Of a stretch of DNA of 64,000 bases, positions 34,809-43,426 are shown piece after piece (the first letter of the stretch is position 1; the number at the start of each line of letters is the position of its first letter). Made by a program: the position numbers and the translations under genes. Source of the stretch: CATQHP01 sp965214915 (GTDB lineage: Bacteria; Acidobacteriota; Terriglobia; Bryobacterales; UBA6623); NCBI GenBank assembly GCA_965214915.1, contig CBDCCP010000002.1:1488001-1552000 (forward strand), in the 5' to 3' direction. Below the pieces are notes generated by a model, which saw nothing but the letters and a program-made list of their open reading frames with translations, was not told the DNA's origin and did no database searches.

Positions 34809-36167
34809 CTACCGCGACGGGCGCGGATTCCAGGCAGGCATCGAGTGCAGAACCCGCTGCAACGCCGCGCGGACCGAGAGGGCTTCCGCTCCGGCGGCCT
34901 CGGCATCGATCGGGCGCCGTTCTTCCCAATCGTGGGGAACGTCGTACATCCGCCCGTCGCTGTACAGCTTGTAGCGCTTCGTCCTGGCGAAGCGAATGCG
35001 CGGAAACGGCACTGCTTCCAGAGACGGGTCTTTGTCGTAGTGAACGAACAGCCACTCACGCGGATTGCCCGCGCCGCCTTCGAGTTGCGCCCGGAAGCTG
35101 CGGCCGTCGAAGTGGTCGCCGGCAGGCAAGGCCGCTCCGGCCAGATCGGCGAACGTCGCCAGAAAATCGCTGAAATCGATCAAATCGTCGTTGACCAGAC
35201 CGCCCGGAACCGTGCCCGGCCAACGCGCAAACAACGGTACGTGGGTGCCGGCGTCGGGAGGGTAAGCTTTTTTCCCGGTCACGATCCGGTTGCCCAGCTT
35301 CGATTGAATGCCCCTTGCCGTGCCGTTGTCGCCGGTAAAGAGAATGAGCGTGTTTTCACCGAGTCCGAGCGCATCGACACGGTCGATCAGGCGTCCCATC
35401 AGGTAGTCGGCGTAGGCGACCATATCGCCGAAGTAAGCATCCGGGTCGCTTTTGAATTTCGTCTTCTCGTCGATCGCGCTGCTGTGAGGCGTGGCGACAA
35501 AGGGAGCGTGCGTCAGCACCATGGGGTAGTAGAGGAAAAACGGCTCGTCCCTGTGCCGCTCGATAAAGTCGAGCGCAAACTCGGAGAACAAATCCGGGCC
35601 GTAGTCGTCCATGCCCGTATGCGCGTACTTTCCGTTTTCGACGATTGCCGGATGCCAGAAGCGCGAAGTCTTGTTTTTGCCCGGCGGACCGACCGCGGCG
35701 TAGCGATCACGCTCCTCGATCGACAACTCGGCGTTATAAGCCCAAAACGCATGTTCGTCGAAACCCGCCTCGGCGGGCGTCATTCCCGTCAGGTGCTCGC
35801 CTGCTCCGTTCGACCCGCCCGCAAGCTGCCACTTGCCCGTCAGGCCGGTGGCGTAGCCGGCCTGCTTCAGCAGATGGGCGAATGTCGTCTGATTCTTTTC
35901 GAGGCGTCCGAACCGCCTGTAGTTCCGCCAGTTGTACTTGCCGGTCATGATCTTGTTGCGCGACGGCGTGCAAACGGGCTGCGAGTAGCAGTGGGTGAAA
36001 CGCATGCCCTCGTCCGCGATGCGCTCGAAGTTCGGGGTCTTGTAGCTCCGCCCGCCGTTCGCCGAAATGCACTCGTAGCCGAGGTCGTCGGCCATGACCA
36101 GGACGATGTTCGGCCGAGCATGAGAAAAAGCCGTGAATACGGCAAGTAGCACAAGCGCGCGCATCAT
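34809..36167 (-). CDS. Secreted sulfatase (Cys type)
   Basis: 452 residues from the ATG at 36167, with a short signal peptide (LVLLAVFTAFSHA). The metal site ADDLGYE and the formylglycine motif CTPSR (C66) are both intact, then FGRLEKNQTTFAHLLKQAGYATGLTGKWQL and FTGDNGT. Cys-type sulfatases need a formylglycine-generating enzyme, not seen in this window. It resembles arylsulfatase A/N-acetylglucosamine-6-sulfatase-like enzymes acting on carbohydrate sulfates. It probably works with the neighbouring GH88 enzyme. Confidence 0.9.
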   Translation of the reverse strand: MMRALVLLAVFTAFSHARPNIVLVMADDLGYECISANGGRSYKTPNFERIADEGMRFTHCYSQPVCTPSRNKIMTGKYNWRNYRRFGRLEKNQTTFAHLLKQAGYATGLTGKWQLAGGSNGAGEHLTGMTPAEAGFDEHAFWAYNAELSIEERDRYAAVGPPGKNKTSRFWHPAIVENGKYAHTGMDDYGPDLFSEFALDFIERHRDEPFFLYYPMVLTHAPFVATPHSSAIDEKTKFKSDPDAYFGDMVAYADYLMGRLIDRVDALGLGENTLILFTGDNGTARGIQSKLGNRIVTGKKAYPPDAGTHVPLFARWPGTVPGGLVNDDLIDFSDFLATFADLAGAALPAGDHFDGRSFRAQLEGGAGNPREWLFVHYDKDPSLEAVPFPRIRFARTKRYKLYSDGRMYDVPHDWEERRPIDAEAAGAEALSVRAALQRVLHSMPAWNPRPSR

Positions 36168-36246
36168 CGGTTCAATTCTAACGGATGGCCGCTCCGCCGT
36201 CGCCGGCAGGAAAAATTTCGAGGCGCCGCATGTTACAAATGGAGGC

Positions 36247-37353
36247 ATGACGCGCATCCGCGTGAGCGTCCCGGGGGGCGGCTACGACGTCGCCATCGAA
36301 ACCGGCTCGCTGGCCCGCGCGGGGGCATCGATTGCTGCCGCGGTCGGCCGCCGCCGCCTGTTCGTCATCGCCGACGCAACCGTTTGGAGCTTGCTGGGCG
36401 GGCGGCTGTCCGCGGCGCTCGCAGGCCATGACTGGACACTGCTCCAAAGCGACTTGAACGAGCGGCGCAAGCGCCTGTGTACGGTCGAGGAGCTTTGTTC
36501 CGCGATGCACGCGGCGGGCGCGGACCGCGGTTGCGCCGTGGTCGCCTTCGGCGGCGGCGTCGCCGGCGACGTCGCCGGATTCGTCGCCGCGTGCTATATG
36601 CGCGGCGTCGACGTCGTGCAGATACCTACTACGCTGCTGGCGCAAGTGGACGCCTCCGTCGGCGGCAAGACGGGCGTCAATCTGGCCGGCGGCAAGAACC
36701 TCGCCGGCGCATTCCATCAACCGCGGCTGGTCTTGATCGACCCGGCGACGCTGGACACGCTGCCCGACCGCGAATACCGCGCCGGCCTGCAGGAAGTCAT
36801 CAAACACGGCATCATCCGCTCGGCAGCGCTGTTCGACTTCATGAACGACCGGCGCGAAGCGGTGCTCGCGCGCGACCCTGCCGCCGTCGAGCGCATCGTC
36901 GCCGAATCGGTGCGCATCAAGGCGGCGGTGGTCGCCGAGGACGAGCGCGAATCCGGGCTGCGGCGCATCCTGAACTTCGGTCACACGCTCGGCCACGCGC
37001 TGGAGGCCGAGACCGCGTACCGCCGGCTGCTGCACGGCGAAGCCGTCGCTTACGGGATGATCGCCGCGGGGCGCCTCTCCGAGCTCCGCGGTCGGCTGGA
37101 CGCGGCCTCGCGCGAGCGGATCGAAGCGGCCATCGGCGGCTGCATCGCGATTCCCAGCCTGGAGGGCCTGTCGGCGCGCAGCATCGCCGCGCGCGCCGGC
37201 GGCGACAAGAAGGCCGTCGGCGGCAAGGCGCGCTTCGTGCTGGCCGACGCCATCGGCCGGGTCGGCGACGACCTGGACCCGCCCGCCGAGATGGTCGTCG
37301 CCGCAGCCGAGCACGCTCTCCAGGTTTCGCGCCGCATGGAAGCGGCGGCATAG
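36247..37353 (+). CDS. aroB: 3-dehydroquinate synthase
   Basis: 368 residues from the ATG at 36247, preceded by GGAGG at the right distance; the frame is open further upstream but does not match. NAD and zinc motifs of AroB are clear: LCTVEELCSAMH, VAFGGGVAGDVAGFVAACYMRG, QIPTTLLAQVDASVGGKTGVN, EVIKHG, and the zinc ligands E in EVIKHG, H in LNFGHTLGHALE and H in LLHGEAVAYGM. It converts DAHP to 3-dehydroquinate in the shikimate pathway. Its stop is one base from the start of the methyltransferase gene, so they form an operon. Confidence 0.95.
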   Translation: MTRIRVSVPGGGYDVAIETGSLARAGASIAAAVGRRRLFVIADATVWSLLGGRLSAALAGHDWTLLQSDLNERRKRLCTVEELCSAMHAAGADRGCAVVAFGGGVAGDVAGFVAACYMRGVDVVQIPTTLLAQVDASVGGKTGVNLAGGKNLAGAFHQPRLVLIDPATLDTLPDREYRAGLQEVIKHGIIRSAALFDFMNDRREAVLARDPAAVERIVAESVRIKAAVVAEDERESGLRRILNFGHTLGHALEAETAYRRLLHGEAVAYGMIAAGRLSELRGRLDAASRERIEAAIGGCIAIPSLEGLSARSIAARAGGDKKAVGGKARFVLADAIGRVGDDLDPPAEMVVAAAEHALQVSRRMEAAA

Positions 37354-37354
37354 C

Positions 37355-38134
37355 ATGACAGAGGGCGCCGCGCGCAGGGGAGCTTCGCCGGCGGGAACCG
37401 TACCCGGCGACGAAGCCGCCGCCGCCCGGCGGATCCGCGAGATGTTCGGCCGCGTGGCCCCGCGCTACGACCTGCTGAACAAGTTGTTGTCCGGCTATGT
37501 CGACCGCTGGTGGCGCCGCCGTCTGGTGCGCGCCGTCCGCCCCTACCTGCAGCGCCCCGAGCTGCGCGCGGCCGACCTCTGCTGCGGGACGGCGGATGTC
37601 TTGCTCGCTCTGGTCAAAGAAAGACGGCGGCGCGTCCCGACCGGCGGGCAAACGCGGACGATCGGCAGCGACTTCTGCCGCCCGATGCTGGCCGCGGCCG
37701 CGGTCAAAATCGCGCGGGAAAATCCGCAGCCCGCGCTGATCGAAGCCGACGCCGCGGCCTTTCCCTTGCCCGACGGCTCGCTGGACCTGATCACGGTCGC
37801 CTACGGCCTCAGAAACCTCGCCAACTACCGCCGCGGCATCGAGGAGTTCGCGCGGCTGCTCGACCGAGACGGCTGCCTGGCCGTGCTCGAGTTCTCGCAG
37901 CCGGCCAACCGGCTATGGGGCCCGCTGTTCGAACTGTACTTTCGCCGCGTGCTGCCCAGAATCGGCAATGCCGTCTCTGGAACGGACGGCGCCTATTCCT
38001 ACCTCCAACATTCGGTCGAGCGCTTTCTGACCCCCGAGCAACTGGCCGAGCTCATGCTGGAAAACGGCTTCCGGCGCGTCGAGCATCGCTTGCTCAGCGG
38101 CGGAATCAGCGCCCTGCACCTTGCTTATAAATGA
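37355..38134 (+). CDS. ubiE: Demethylmenaquinone / ubiquinone methyltransferase
   Basis: 259 residues. UbiE/MenG blocks: REMFGRVAPRYDLLNKLLSGYVDRWWR, a variant SAM motif ADLCCGTADVLLAL, DLITVAYGLRNLANYRRGIEEFARLL, LEFSQPANRLWGPLFELYFRRVLPRIG and YLQHSVERFLTPEQLAELM. It methylates the quinone ring in the last steps of menaquinone (or ubiquinone) synthesis. Coupled to aroB, which feeds chorismate and hence the quinone ring. An 84-bp internal part is copied at 40961-41044, and the last codons lie in a small tandem repeat. Confidence 0.93.
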   Translation: MTEGAARRGASPAGTVPGDEAAAARRIREMFGRVAPRYDLLNKLLSGYVDRWWRRRLVRAVRPYLQRPELRAADLCCGTADVLLALVKERRRRVPTGGQTRTIGSDFCRPMLAAAAVKIARENPQPALIEADAAAFPLPDGSLDLITVAYGLRNLANYRRGIEEFARLLDRDGCLAVLEFSQPANRLWGPLFELYFRRVLPRIGNAVSGTDGAYSYLQHSVERFLTPEQLAELMLENGFRRVEHRLLSGGISALHLAYK

Positions 38135-38174
38135 CCCGGGCTTATAAATGACCTGGGGCCTACAAGTGACGCGG
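38123..38174. repeat. Tandem 17-bp repeat over the ubiE stop codon
   Basis: Three consecutive copies (GCTTATAAATGACCCGG, GCTTATAAATGACCTGG and a weaker GCCTACAAGTGACGCGG). The first copy holds the last codons and stop of ubiE, so the 3' end was duplicated in tandem. Confidence 0.75.
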
Positions 38175-38212
38175 GCGGGGGAACTCATGGGGCCGCGAGG
38201 CGAAGCCGGCGT

Positions 38213-39172
38213 TCAGTTCACCCGCGACCAGACGAGCTCCGACTTCGTATAGAAAACCAGGGTTTCTTCCTCCGCGCCCATCAGTATGCCGAATTTTTCT
38301 TCTCGATCGGCCGCAGCGGTATCGACTAAGTCCAATATCCGATTTTCTTTATCGACCTCGAAAAGGGCGCCTTTACGAGAACTCACGGGGCTTTCGCCTC
38401 TCCACCATAGTCCTGCCACGAAAATTCTGCCGGAATCGGTGACGGCCCCTATAGTGGCCCTAAGACCATCGGGATAGGCAAGGTCTCCCTCATGCACGAC
38501 GATTCCATCGACCGAGATCAACGCAAACTTGCCGGCCGAGATGGATGCCATGGCGGCATAATTTCTGGAGGTCGCCAGAAAACCGTCAATGGTGGGGTGG
38601 GAAAGATCGGGCGGATCTCTGCCGGACCACGGCAGCAAAGAACGCACCAACTCGCCGTCCGGGCCGTACTGCCGCAGCACGTCGTGTGCCGGCTCCAACT
38701 CCTGCATGTTATTTTTTACACTCCCGAAAGCCCACAACGACCCGTCCGCGGTGAAGCCGATGTCGAAGGCATTGAACGGCGCGGTGCGCACCACGCGGAC
38801 GAGCGATCCGTCCGCGCGAAACCAGGCGATGACGGACAAATAACCGCCGTGCCGGTCCATGATCGAGGCGGCAACGGCGATATCGCCGTCGAAGGAAACC
38901 GCAACGTCGCTAATATCGGGGCGGAAGCTGTTGGGCAGATCGAGCGCCTGCTCGACCGCCGGCAGCAGAGACCCGTTGGCGCGGTCGACCCAGATTGCGG
39001 TATGCGATTGGTTCTTGGAGAATATGTACCCAGCCTGATACTTGGGCAACGGTTGATCGCCCAAATTTCCGCGGGGGAAGTTTTCCGTCCGCTCCGTAAT
39101 GAGTTGCCCAGCCTGCGCCGGAAGCGGCAACAGACAAGCCGAAACACCGAGAATTCGTAAGCAACGTAGCAT
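38213..39172 (-). CDS. Secreted propeller-like protein, paralogue A
   Basis: 319 residues from the ATG at 39172 (GAAAGGAGACTCCTC upstream), with a signal peptide (ILGVSACLLPLPAQA). I do not recognise a named family. It shares with the two neighbours a start RTENFPRGNL, then QAGYIFSKNQSHTAIWVDR, repeated blade-like blocks (VAVSFDGDIAVAAS, IGFTADGSLWAFG, YGPDGELVRSLLP, ATIGAVTDSGRIFVAG) and an end LVFYTKSELVWSRVN. The repeats are those of a six-bladed beta-propeller. Lies downstream of paralogue B with a 62-base gap. Confidence 0.8.
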   Translation of the reverse strand: MLRCLRILGVSACLLPLPAQAGQLITERTENFPRGNLGDQPLPKYQAGYIFSKNQSHTAIWVDRANGSLLPAVEQALDLPNSFRPDISDVAVSFDGDIAVAASIMDRHGGYLSVIAWFRADGSLVRVVRTAPFNAFDIGFTADGSLWAFGSVKNNMQELEPAHDVLRQYGPDGELVRSLLPWSGRDPPDLSHPTIDGFLATSRNYAAMASISAGKFALISVDGIVVHEGDLAYPDGLRATIGAVTDSGRIFVAGLWWRGESPVSSRKGALFEVDKENRILDLVDTAAADREEKFGILMGAEEETLVFYTKSELVWSRVN

Positions 39173-39234
39173 GAGGAGTCTCCTTTCCCGATAGCCGCCG
39201 TCGGTTCGAGCCATCGCCCGACCGGATACAAAGT

Positions 39235-40191
39235 TCAGTTCACTCCTGACCACACGAGTTGACTTTTCAACCCCATGTAGAAAACCAAATTTTCACCTTC
39301 CGCTCCCATAAGAATTCCATAATCCTCTCCAAAAGCCGCAGACGTATCCACCAATCCCAAGGTTTTGCTTTCCATGTCGATCTCAAAAATTGGGGTCTTT
39401 GGATAATCGTTCTCAACGTTCCCTCTCCACTTTCCTTCTACAAAAATTCTCCCGGAGTCCGTGACGGCCCCCGTAACTGTATCGAAGCCCTCGGGATAGT
39501 CCGGGCTTCCCTCGTACACGATGGTTCCATCGGTCGATATCAATGCGCATTTCCCGGCCGAGGTGGATACGATCGCGGCATAATTTCTGGAAGTTACCAG
39601 AACACCGTCATAGACGGGATGGGACAAGTCGCGGGCGGCCACCCGCGGTAAAAAAGAGCGCACCAGCTTGCCGTCCGCGCTGTACTGCCGCAGCACGTCG
39701 TGGACCGGCTTCTCATCCCGCATGTTCGCTTTTTCGAGCCCGAAGACCCACAACGACCCGTCCGCGGTGAAGCCGATGTCCCAAGCGCCGAACGGCGAGA
39801 TGCGCACGACGCGGATAAGCGATCCGTCCATGCCAAACCAGGCGATAAAGGACGCGAAGCGGCCTTCCTTGTCCATGGCCGAACCGCTGACAGCGATCGT
39901 GCTGTCGAAGGAAACCGCAACCCCGGTAATGTCATGGCGGAAGCTGTCGGGCAGCGCCGGCGCCTTTTCGAGAGCCGTCCCCAAGGAGCCGTCGGCGTGG
40001 TCGACCCAGATTGCGGTATGCGACTGGTTGCTGGAGAACATGTACCCGGCTTGATAGGTTGGCAGCGGCTGATGCGCTAAGCTTCCACGGGGGAAGTTCT
40101 CCGTTCTCTCCGGAGCCTGGAGTTGCGCAGCTTGCAGCGGGATTAGCAATAAACAGATCGAAGTACCGAAAATTTGTAAGGTGCGCAGCAT
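39235..40191 (-). CDS. Secreted propeller-like protein, paralogue B
   Basis: 318 residues from the ATG at 40191 (AGGAG upstream), signal peptide LQIFGTSICLLLIPLQA. Close to paralogue A along the whole length: RTENFPRGSLAHQPLPTYQAGYMFSSNQSH, IGFTADGSLWVFG, SRNYAAIVSTSAGKCALIS and the end LVWSGVN. Predicted beta-propeller, periplasm or outside. The gene is somewhat less GC-rich than its neighbours, especially at the 3' end. Function unknown; the tandem arrangement suggests recent duplication and divergence. Confidence 0.8.
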   Translation of the reverse strand: MLRTLQIFGTSICLLLIPLQAAQLQAPERTENFPRGSLAHQPLPTYQAGYMFSSNQSHTAIWVDHADGSLGTALEKAPALPDSFRHDITGVAVSFDSTIAVSGSAMDKEGRFASFIAWFGMDGSLIRVVRISPFGAWDIGFTADGSLWVFGLEKANMRDEKPVHDVLRQYSADGKLVRSFLPRVAARDLSHPVYDGVLVTSRNYAAIVSTSAGKCALISTDGTIVYEGSPDYPEGFDTVTGAVTDSGRIFVEGKWRGNVENDYPKTPIFEIDMESKTLGLVDTSAAFGEDYGILMGAEGENLVFYMGLKSQLVWSGVN

Positions 40192-40217
40192 GGGGATTCT
40201 CCTGTTTCTCCTAGCTA

Positions 40218-40736
40218 TTAGAATTCGTTGATGCAATGGATCTCTTCACAGGGTCCGCTATCACAACAGGCTATGCCGCCGATATTCATATAGCCTATGT
40301 GCCATGGGACCTCCTGAGGCCGGGAATAGTGGAAGTTGTAAGTTCCCGTACAACTGTACTGGCAACGTCGCTCCCATATCCCGTAATGGTGCCCTATACA
40401 TCCTTCCGCGCACCCGGAGGAGGCATGCACCGTGAGCGGCCGCAGCCAACTCAATATGGGGCTTCGCCACACCTTCCGCCACACCGAGACGTTTTGGTTT
40501 TGGGACGACGGCTCCTGCCGGCAGGGGTTCGACACGCCTCTGACAAACGCCCCGCCCTGTAGAAAAGCTGCTTTGGCCTCCTCGTTCGGCTGTATGCCGG
40601 CGAACAAGGATGCCAACCGCCCGCCACGCTCGTCGTAAAGAAGTCGGGCCGCTTCGTTGTCGTTTTACGCAGGCAGCAGGCCCGCGGCGGCAACCAGGAT
40701 TACCGTGATCCGAAGAACTGAAACCGCGATTCTCAT
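40218..40736 (-). pseudogene. Secreted Cys-rich protein with premature stop
   Basis: From the ATG at 40736 the signal peptide (MRIAVSVLRITVILVAAAGLLPA) matches that of paralogue C, then codon 24 is TAA where C has CAA (Gln). The frame then stays open for 148 codons to 40218. It shares SLFAGIQPNEEAKAAFL and GGAFVRG with C, after which it is quite different: about 90 residues with nine cysteines, including SGCAEGC, CQYSC, ACC and C-x-x-x-HC near the end. Either the gene is broken by one base change, or it restarts at TTG 40616. No family recognised. Confidence 0.65.
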
Positions 40737-40950
40737 GATTCTGTTCCTCCCGTCGTATGGCCTTGAAATGACCCTCTACCTATAAGACTGGCCGAGGAGG
40801 CCAACGATCACAGCTTTTTTTTACTTTTTTCAACTTTTTTCGCGATTTCAACGAAAACAAGCATCCGCAGCGCGCAACACGAACGCGCAGCATGAATGCG
40901 GGCGGCCTGAAGCGCCATAATCGTTCACTCTTACGGCAGGACCGAAGATC
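40737..40950. repeat. Duplicated upstream region (copy of 42223-42400)
   Basis: The first about 75 bases upstream of the Cys-rich gene match those upstream of paralogue C almost base for base (CTTGAAATGACCCTCTACC, TATAAGACTGGCC), so both genes have the same promoter and ribosome site. A T-rich stretch (40813-40842) follows. Further on, GCAGCATGAATGCGGGCGGCC and a degraded copy of the end of the dehydrogenase gene (CACTCTTACGGCAGGACCG) show that the duplicated unit reached into 42377-42400. Confidence 0.7.
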
Positions 40951-40960
40951 CGCGAGACGT

Positions 40961-41044
40961 GGTGAGCGCCGTCCACTCCTACCTGCAGCGTCCCGGTCTG
41001 CGCGCGGACGACCTCTGCTGCGGGATTGCGAATGTCTTGCTCCC
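40961..41044 (+). pseudogene. Fragment of ubiE
   Basis: 84 bases align without gaps to 37525-37608, the part of ubiE encoding VRPYLQRPELRAADLCCGTA, with about ten differences. Same orientation as the parent, 3.4 kb away. No other part of the gene is present and the piece is not in an open frame of its own. Confidence 0.75.
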
Positions 41045-41058
41045 GCCGGCGGCCGAGT

Positions 41059-42222
41059 TCAGTTTACCTGCGACCAGATGAGCTTGTTCGGCCGGTCGCC
41101 GGCGTTTCCCGACCGCACGAGGAAAACCAGACTCTCGCCTTCCGCGCCCAGCAGCAGGCCGAAAGTCCCTTCGGGAAAAACCTCGGAGACGCCCACCAGC
41201 TCCAAGGCGCCGCTTTCCGTGTTGACCTCGAAAAGAGGACTTCGGGGGTAACGATTGTTTCTTGCTCCTCTCCAATGGGCTCGCACAAAAATCCTGCCGG
41301 AATCCGTGACGACTCCCCCCACCATCTCGAAGCCTTCGGGATAGTCGAGATCTCCCTTATGCACAACGTCTCCCTCGGTCGCCAGCAGCGCATATTTCTT
41401 GACCGAGCCGGATACGATAGCGGCATAATTTCTGGAAGTCGCCAGAAAACCGCGTTCGGTGGGATAGGGGTAAAGAGCTTCCGTAAGGTCTGCCCGCGGC
41501 AAAAAAGAGCCGGTCAGCTTGCCGTCCGGAGCGTATCGCCGCACCAAGTCGTGGACCGGTTCGATTCCTCGCCGGTCCTTCTTTTTTACGATGCCGAAGG
41601 CCCACAACGATCCGTCCGCGGTGAACCCGATCTCCGAGGCGGCGAACGGCGAAGTGCGCACCGCGCGGACGAGCGATCCGTCCGCGCGAAGCCATGCGAT
41701 GACGGACGCGAAACGGCCTTCCTCGTCCATGATCGTGGCGCTGACGGCGATCGCGCCATCGAACGAAACCGCAACATCGCCGATGGTGTGGCGAAAGCTA
41801 TCGGGCAGATCGAGCGCCTGCTCGACCGCCGGCCCCGGAGATCCGCCGATGCGGTCGACCCGGATTGCGGTCAGCGTTCGGTTTCCGGAGAACACGTGCC
41901 CGGCTCGATAGGCCGGCATCGGATGATGCGCCAAATCTCCGCCGGGGAAGTTTTCCGTTCTCTGGGGAGTCTGGAGTTGACCCGAGACGCTTGGTGGCGT
42001 TTTGGGTCGAGGGGGCGGCGCGCCTCTGACGAACGCCCCGCCGTGGAGAAAGGCTGCCTTGGCCTCCTCGTTCGGCTGTATGCCGGCGAACAGAGATTCT
42101 AACCGCCCGCCTTGCTCGTTGTAAAGAAGCTGGGCCGCTTCGGCGCCGTTTTGCGCAGGCAACAGGCCGGCGGCGGAAACCAGGATTACCGGGATGCGCA
42201 GAGCTGAAACCGCGATTCTCAT
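41059..42222 (-). CDS. Secreted propeller-like protein, paralogue C, with extra N-terminal segment
   Basis: 387 residues; signal peptide MRIAVSALRIPVILVSAAGLLPAQ. Between signal and propeller it has an extra stretch, EAAQLLYNEQGGRLESLFAG then QPNEEAKAAFLHGGAFVRG and a Pro-rich linker, that is shared only with the Cys-rich gene next door. The rest follows paralogues A and B (QRTENFPGGDLAHHPMPAYRAGHVF, VAVSFDGAIAVSA, IGFTADGSLWAFG, VGGVVTDSGRIFV, KLIWSQVN). The N-terminal segment may be a cap or a recognition region. Function unknown. Confidence 0.8.
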   Translation of the reverse strand: MRIAVSALRIPVILVSAAGLLPAQNGAEAAQLLYNEQGGRLESLFAGIQPNEEAKAAFLHGGAFVRGAPPPRPKTPPSVSGQLQTPQRTENFPGGDLAHHPMPAYRAGHVFSGNRTLTAIRVDRIGGSPGPAVEQALDLPDSFRHTIGDVAVSFDGAIAVSATIMDEEGRFASVIAWLRADGSLVRAVRTSPFAASEIGFTADGSLWAFGIVKKKDRRGIEPVHDLVRRYAPDGKLTGSFLPRADLTEALYPYPTERGFLATSRNYAAIVSGSVKKYALLATEGDVVHKGDLDYPEGFEMVGGVVTDSGRIFVRAHWRGARNNRYPRSPLFEVNTESGALELVGVSEVFPEGTFGLLLGAEGESLVFLVRSGNAGDRPNKLIWSQVN

Positions 42223-42376
42223 GATTCTGTCCCTCCCTCGTATGGTCTTGAAATGACCCTCTACCTATAAGACTGGCCAGGAGGCCAACGATGACAGCTT
42301 TTCCACAAAATTTTGACGAAAGCAGGGGGCGATGCGTGCAGCATGAATGCGGGCGGCCCGGAGCGGCCGCAACCGC

Positions 42377-43426
42377 TCACTCGTCCGGCAGGATCGCCGT
42401 TTTCAGTCGGCCGTTGCGGCTCATCATCGACTGAAACACAGCGATCAGGTCGGAGAGCGGGGCTTCGTCGAGGATGAAGTCCGAGGCGTGGACGTCGCCG
42501 CGGCAGATGATGTCGAGCGCCTCGCGGATATGTCCGGGAGTGTGGTGAAACGTCGCCCGCAGGGTAAGCGAGCCGTAGTGAATGCGCCCGGTATCGAGCA
42601 AGATCGCCGTCTCTTTAGGGCAGCCGCCGAAAAAGTTCACGACGCCCCCGGCGCGCACCATGCCTACCGCTTGGCGCCAGGCGTGGGGCGAGCCGACCGC
42701 CTCGATCACGATGTCGGAGCCCCGCCCGCCTTCGGTGCTGCGGCGCACCTCGTCGCTGGGATCGTAACCGCGGCGCGACTCGATCACGACTTCCGCGCCC
42801 AGATGCTCGGCGCGGTCGAGCTGCATCTGACGCCGCCCGACGGCGATCACCCGCGCGCCCGCGAGCTTGGCCAGCCGCACGAACATCAGCCCGATCGGCC
42901 CCAGGCCGATGACCGTGACCGTATCGCCGGGGCGCACTCCGGTCTCGTCGAGGCCGTTCAGCACGCAGGCCAGCGGTTCGGTCAACGCCGCCTCGCGGTA
43001 GTCCGCGTGGTCGGGAATGCGGTGCGTGTTGCAGTCGGCGATCGGCCCCGGAATCTTTACGTAGCGCGCGTAAGCGCCGTTGTTGAACAGCAGATTCTCG
43101 CAAAGATTCTTCTGGTCGCGCCGGCAGAAGAAGCATTTGAAGCACGGCGCCGAATTGGCGGCGACCACGCGGTCGCCGACCTGGAAGTGCTTGACCGCCG
43201 AGCCGACCTCGACAATGTCCCCGGCCAACTCATGGCCGAGGATCGCCGGCGGCGTAATCATCTTGGCGTGGTGACCCCGGCGGTACACCTTCAAATCGGT
43301 GCCGCAGGTCAGCGCCGCCTTGACCCGCACGAGGATATCCGATGGGCCGACCGCGGGCGCCGCGACCTGCTCGATGCGCAAATCCTCCTTGCCGTACAAC
43401 ACCGCGGCCGGCATCGTTTCCTTCAC
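42377..43426 (-). CDS. Zinc-dependent alcohol/polyol dehydrogenase 1
   Basis: 349 residues of the medium-chain dehydrogenase family. Catalytic zinc site CGTDLKVYRRG with GHE (AILGHELAG), structural zinc cysteines in CFKCFFCRRDQKNLC, NAD site VIGLGPIGLMFVRLA. Similar to threonine/sorbitol/galactitol-type dehydrogenases. The first codon is GTG at 43426 and overlaps the stop of the upstream dehydrogenase gene (GTGA); an ATG four codons in is also possible. Last gene of a four-gene operon. Confidence 0.9.
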   Translation of the reverse strand: MKETMPAAVLYGKEDLRIEQVAAPAVGPSDILVRVKAALTCGTDLKVYRRGHHAKMITPPAILGHELAGDIVEVGSAVKHFQVGDRVVAANSAPCFKCFFCRRDQKNLCENLLFNNGAYARYVKIPGPIADCNTHRIPDHADYREAALTEPLACVLNGLDETGVRPGDTVTVIGLGPIGLMFVRLAKLAGARVIAVGRRQMQLDRAEHLGAEVVIESRRGYDPSDEVRRSTEGGRGSDIVIEAVGSPHAWRQAVGMVRAGGVVNFFGGCPKETAILLDTGRIHYGSLTLRATFHHTPGHIREALDIICRGDVHASDFILDEAPLSDLIAVFQSMMSRNGRLKTAILPDE

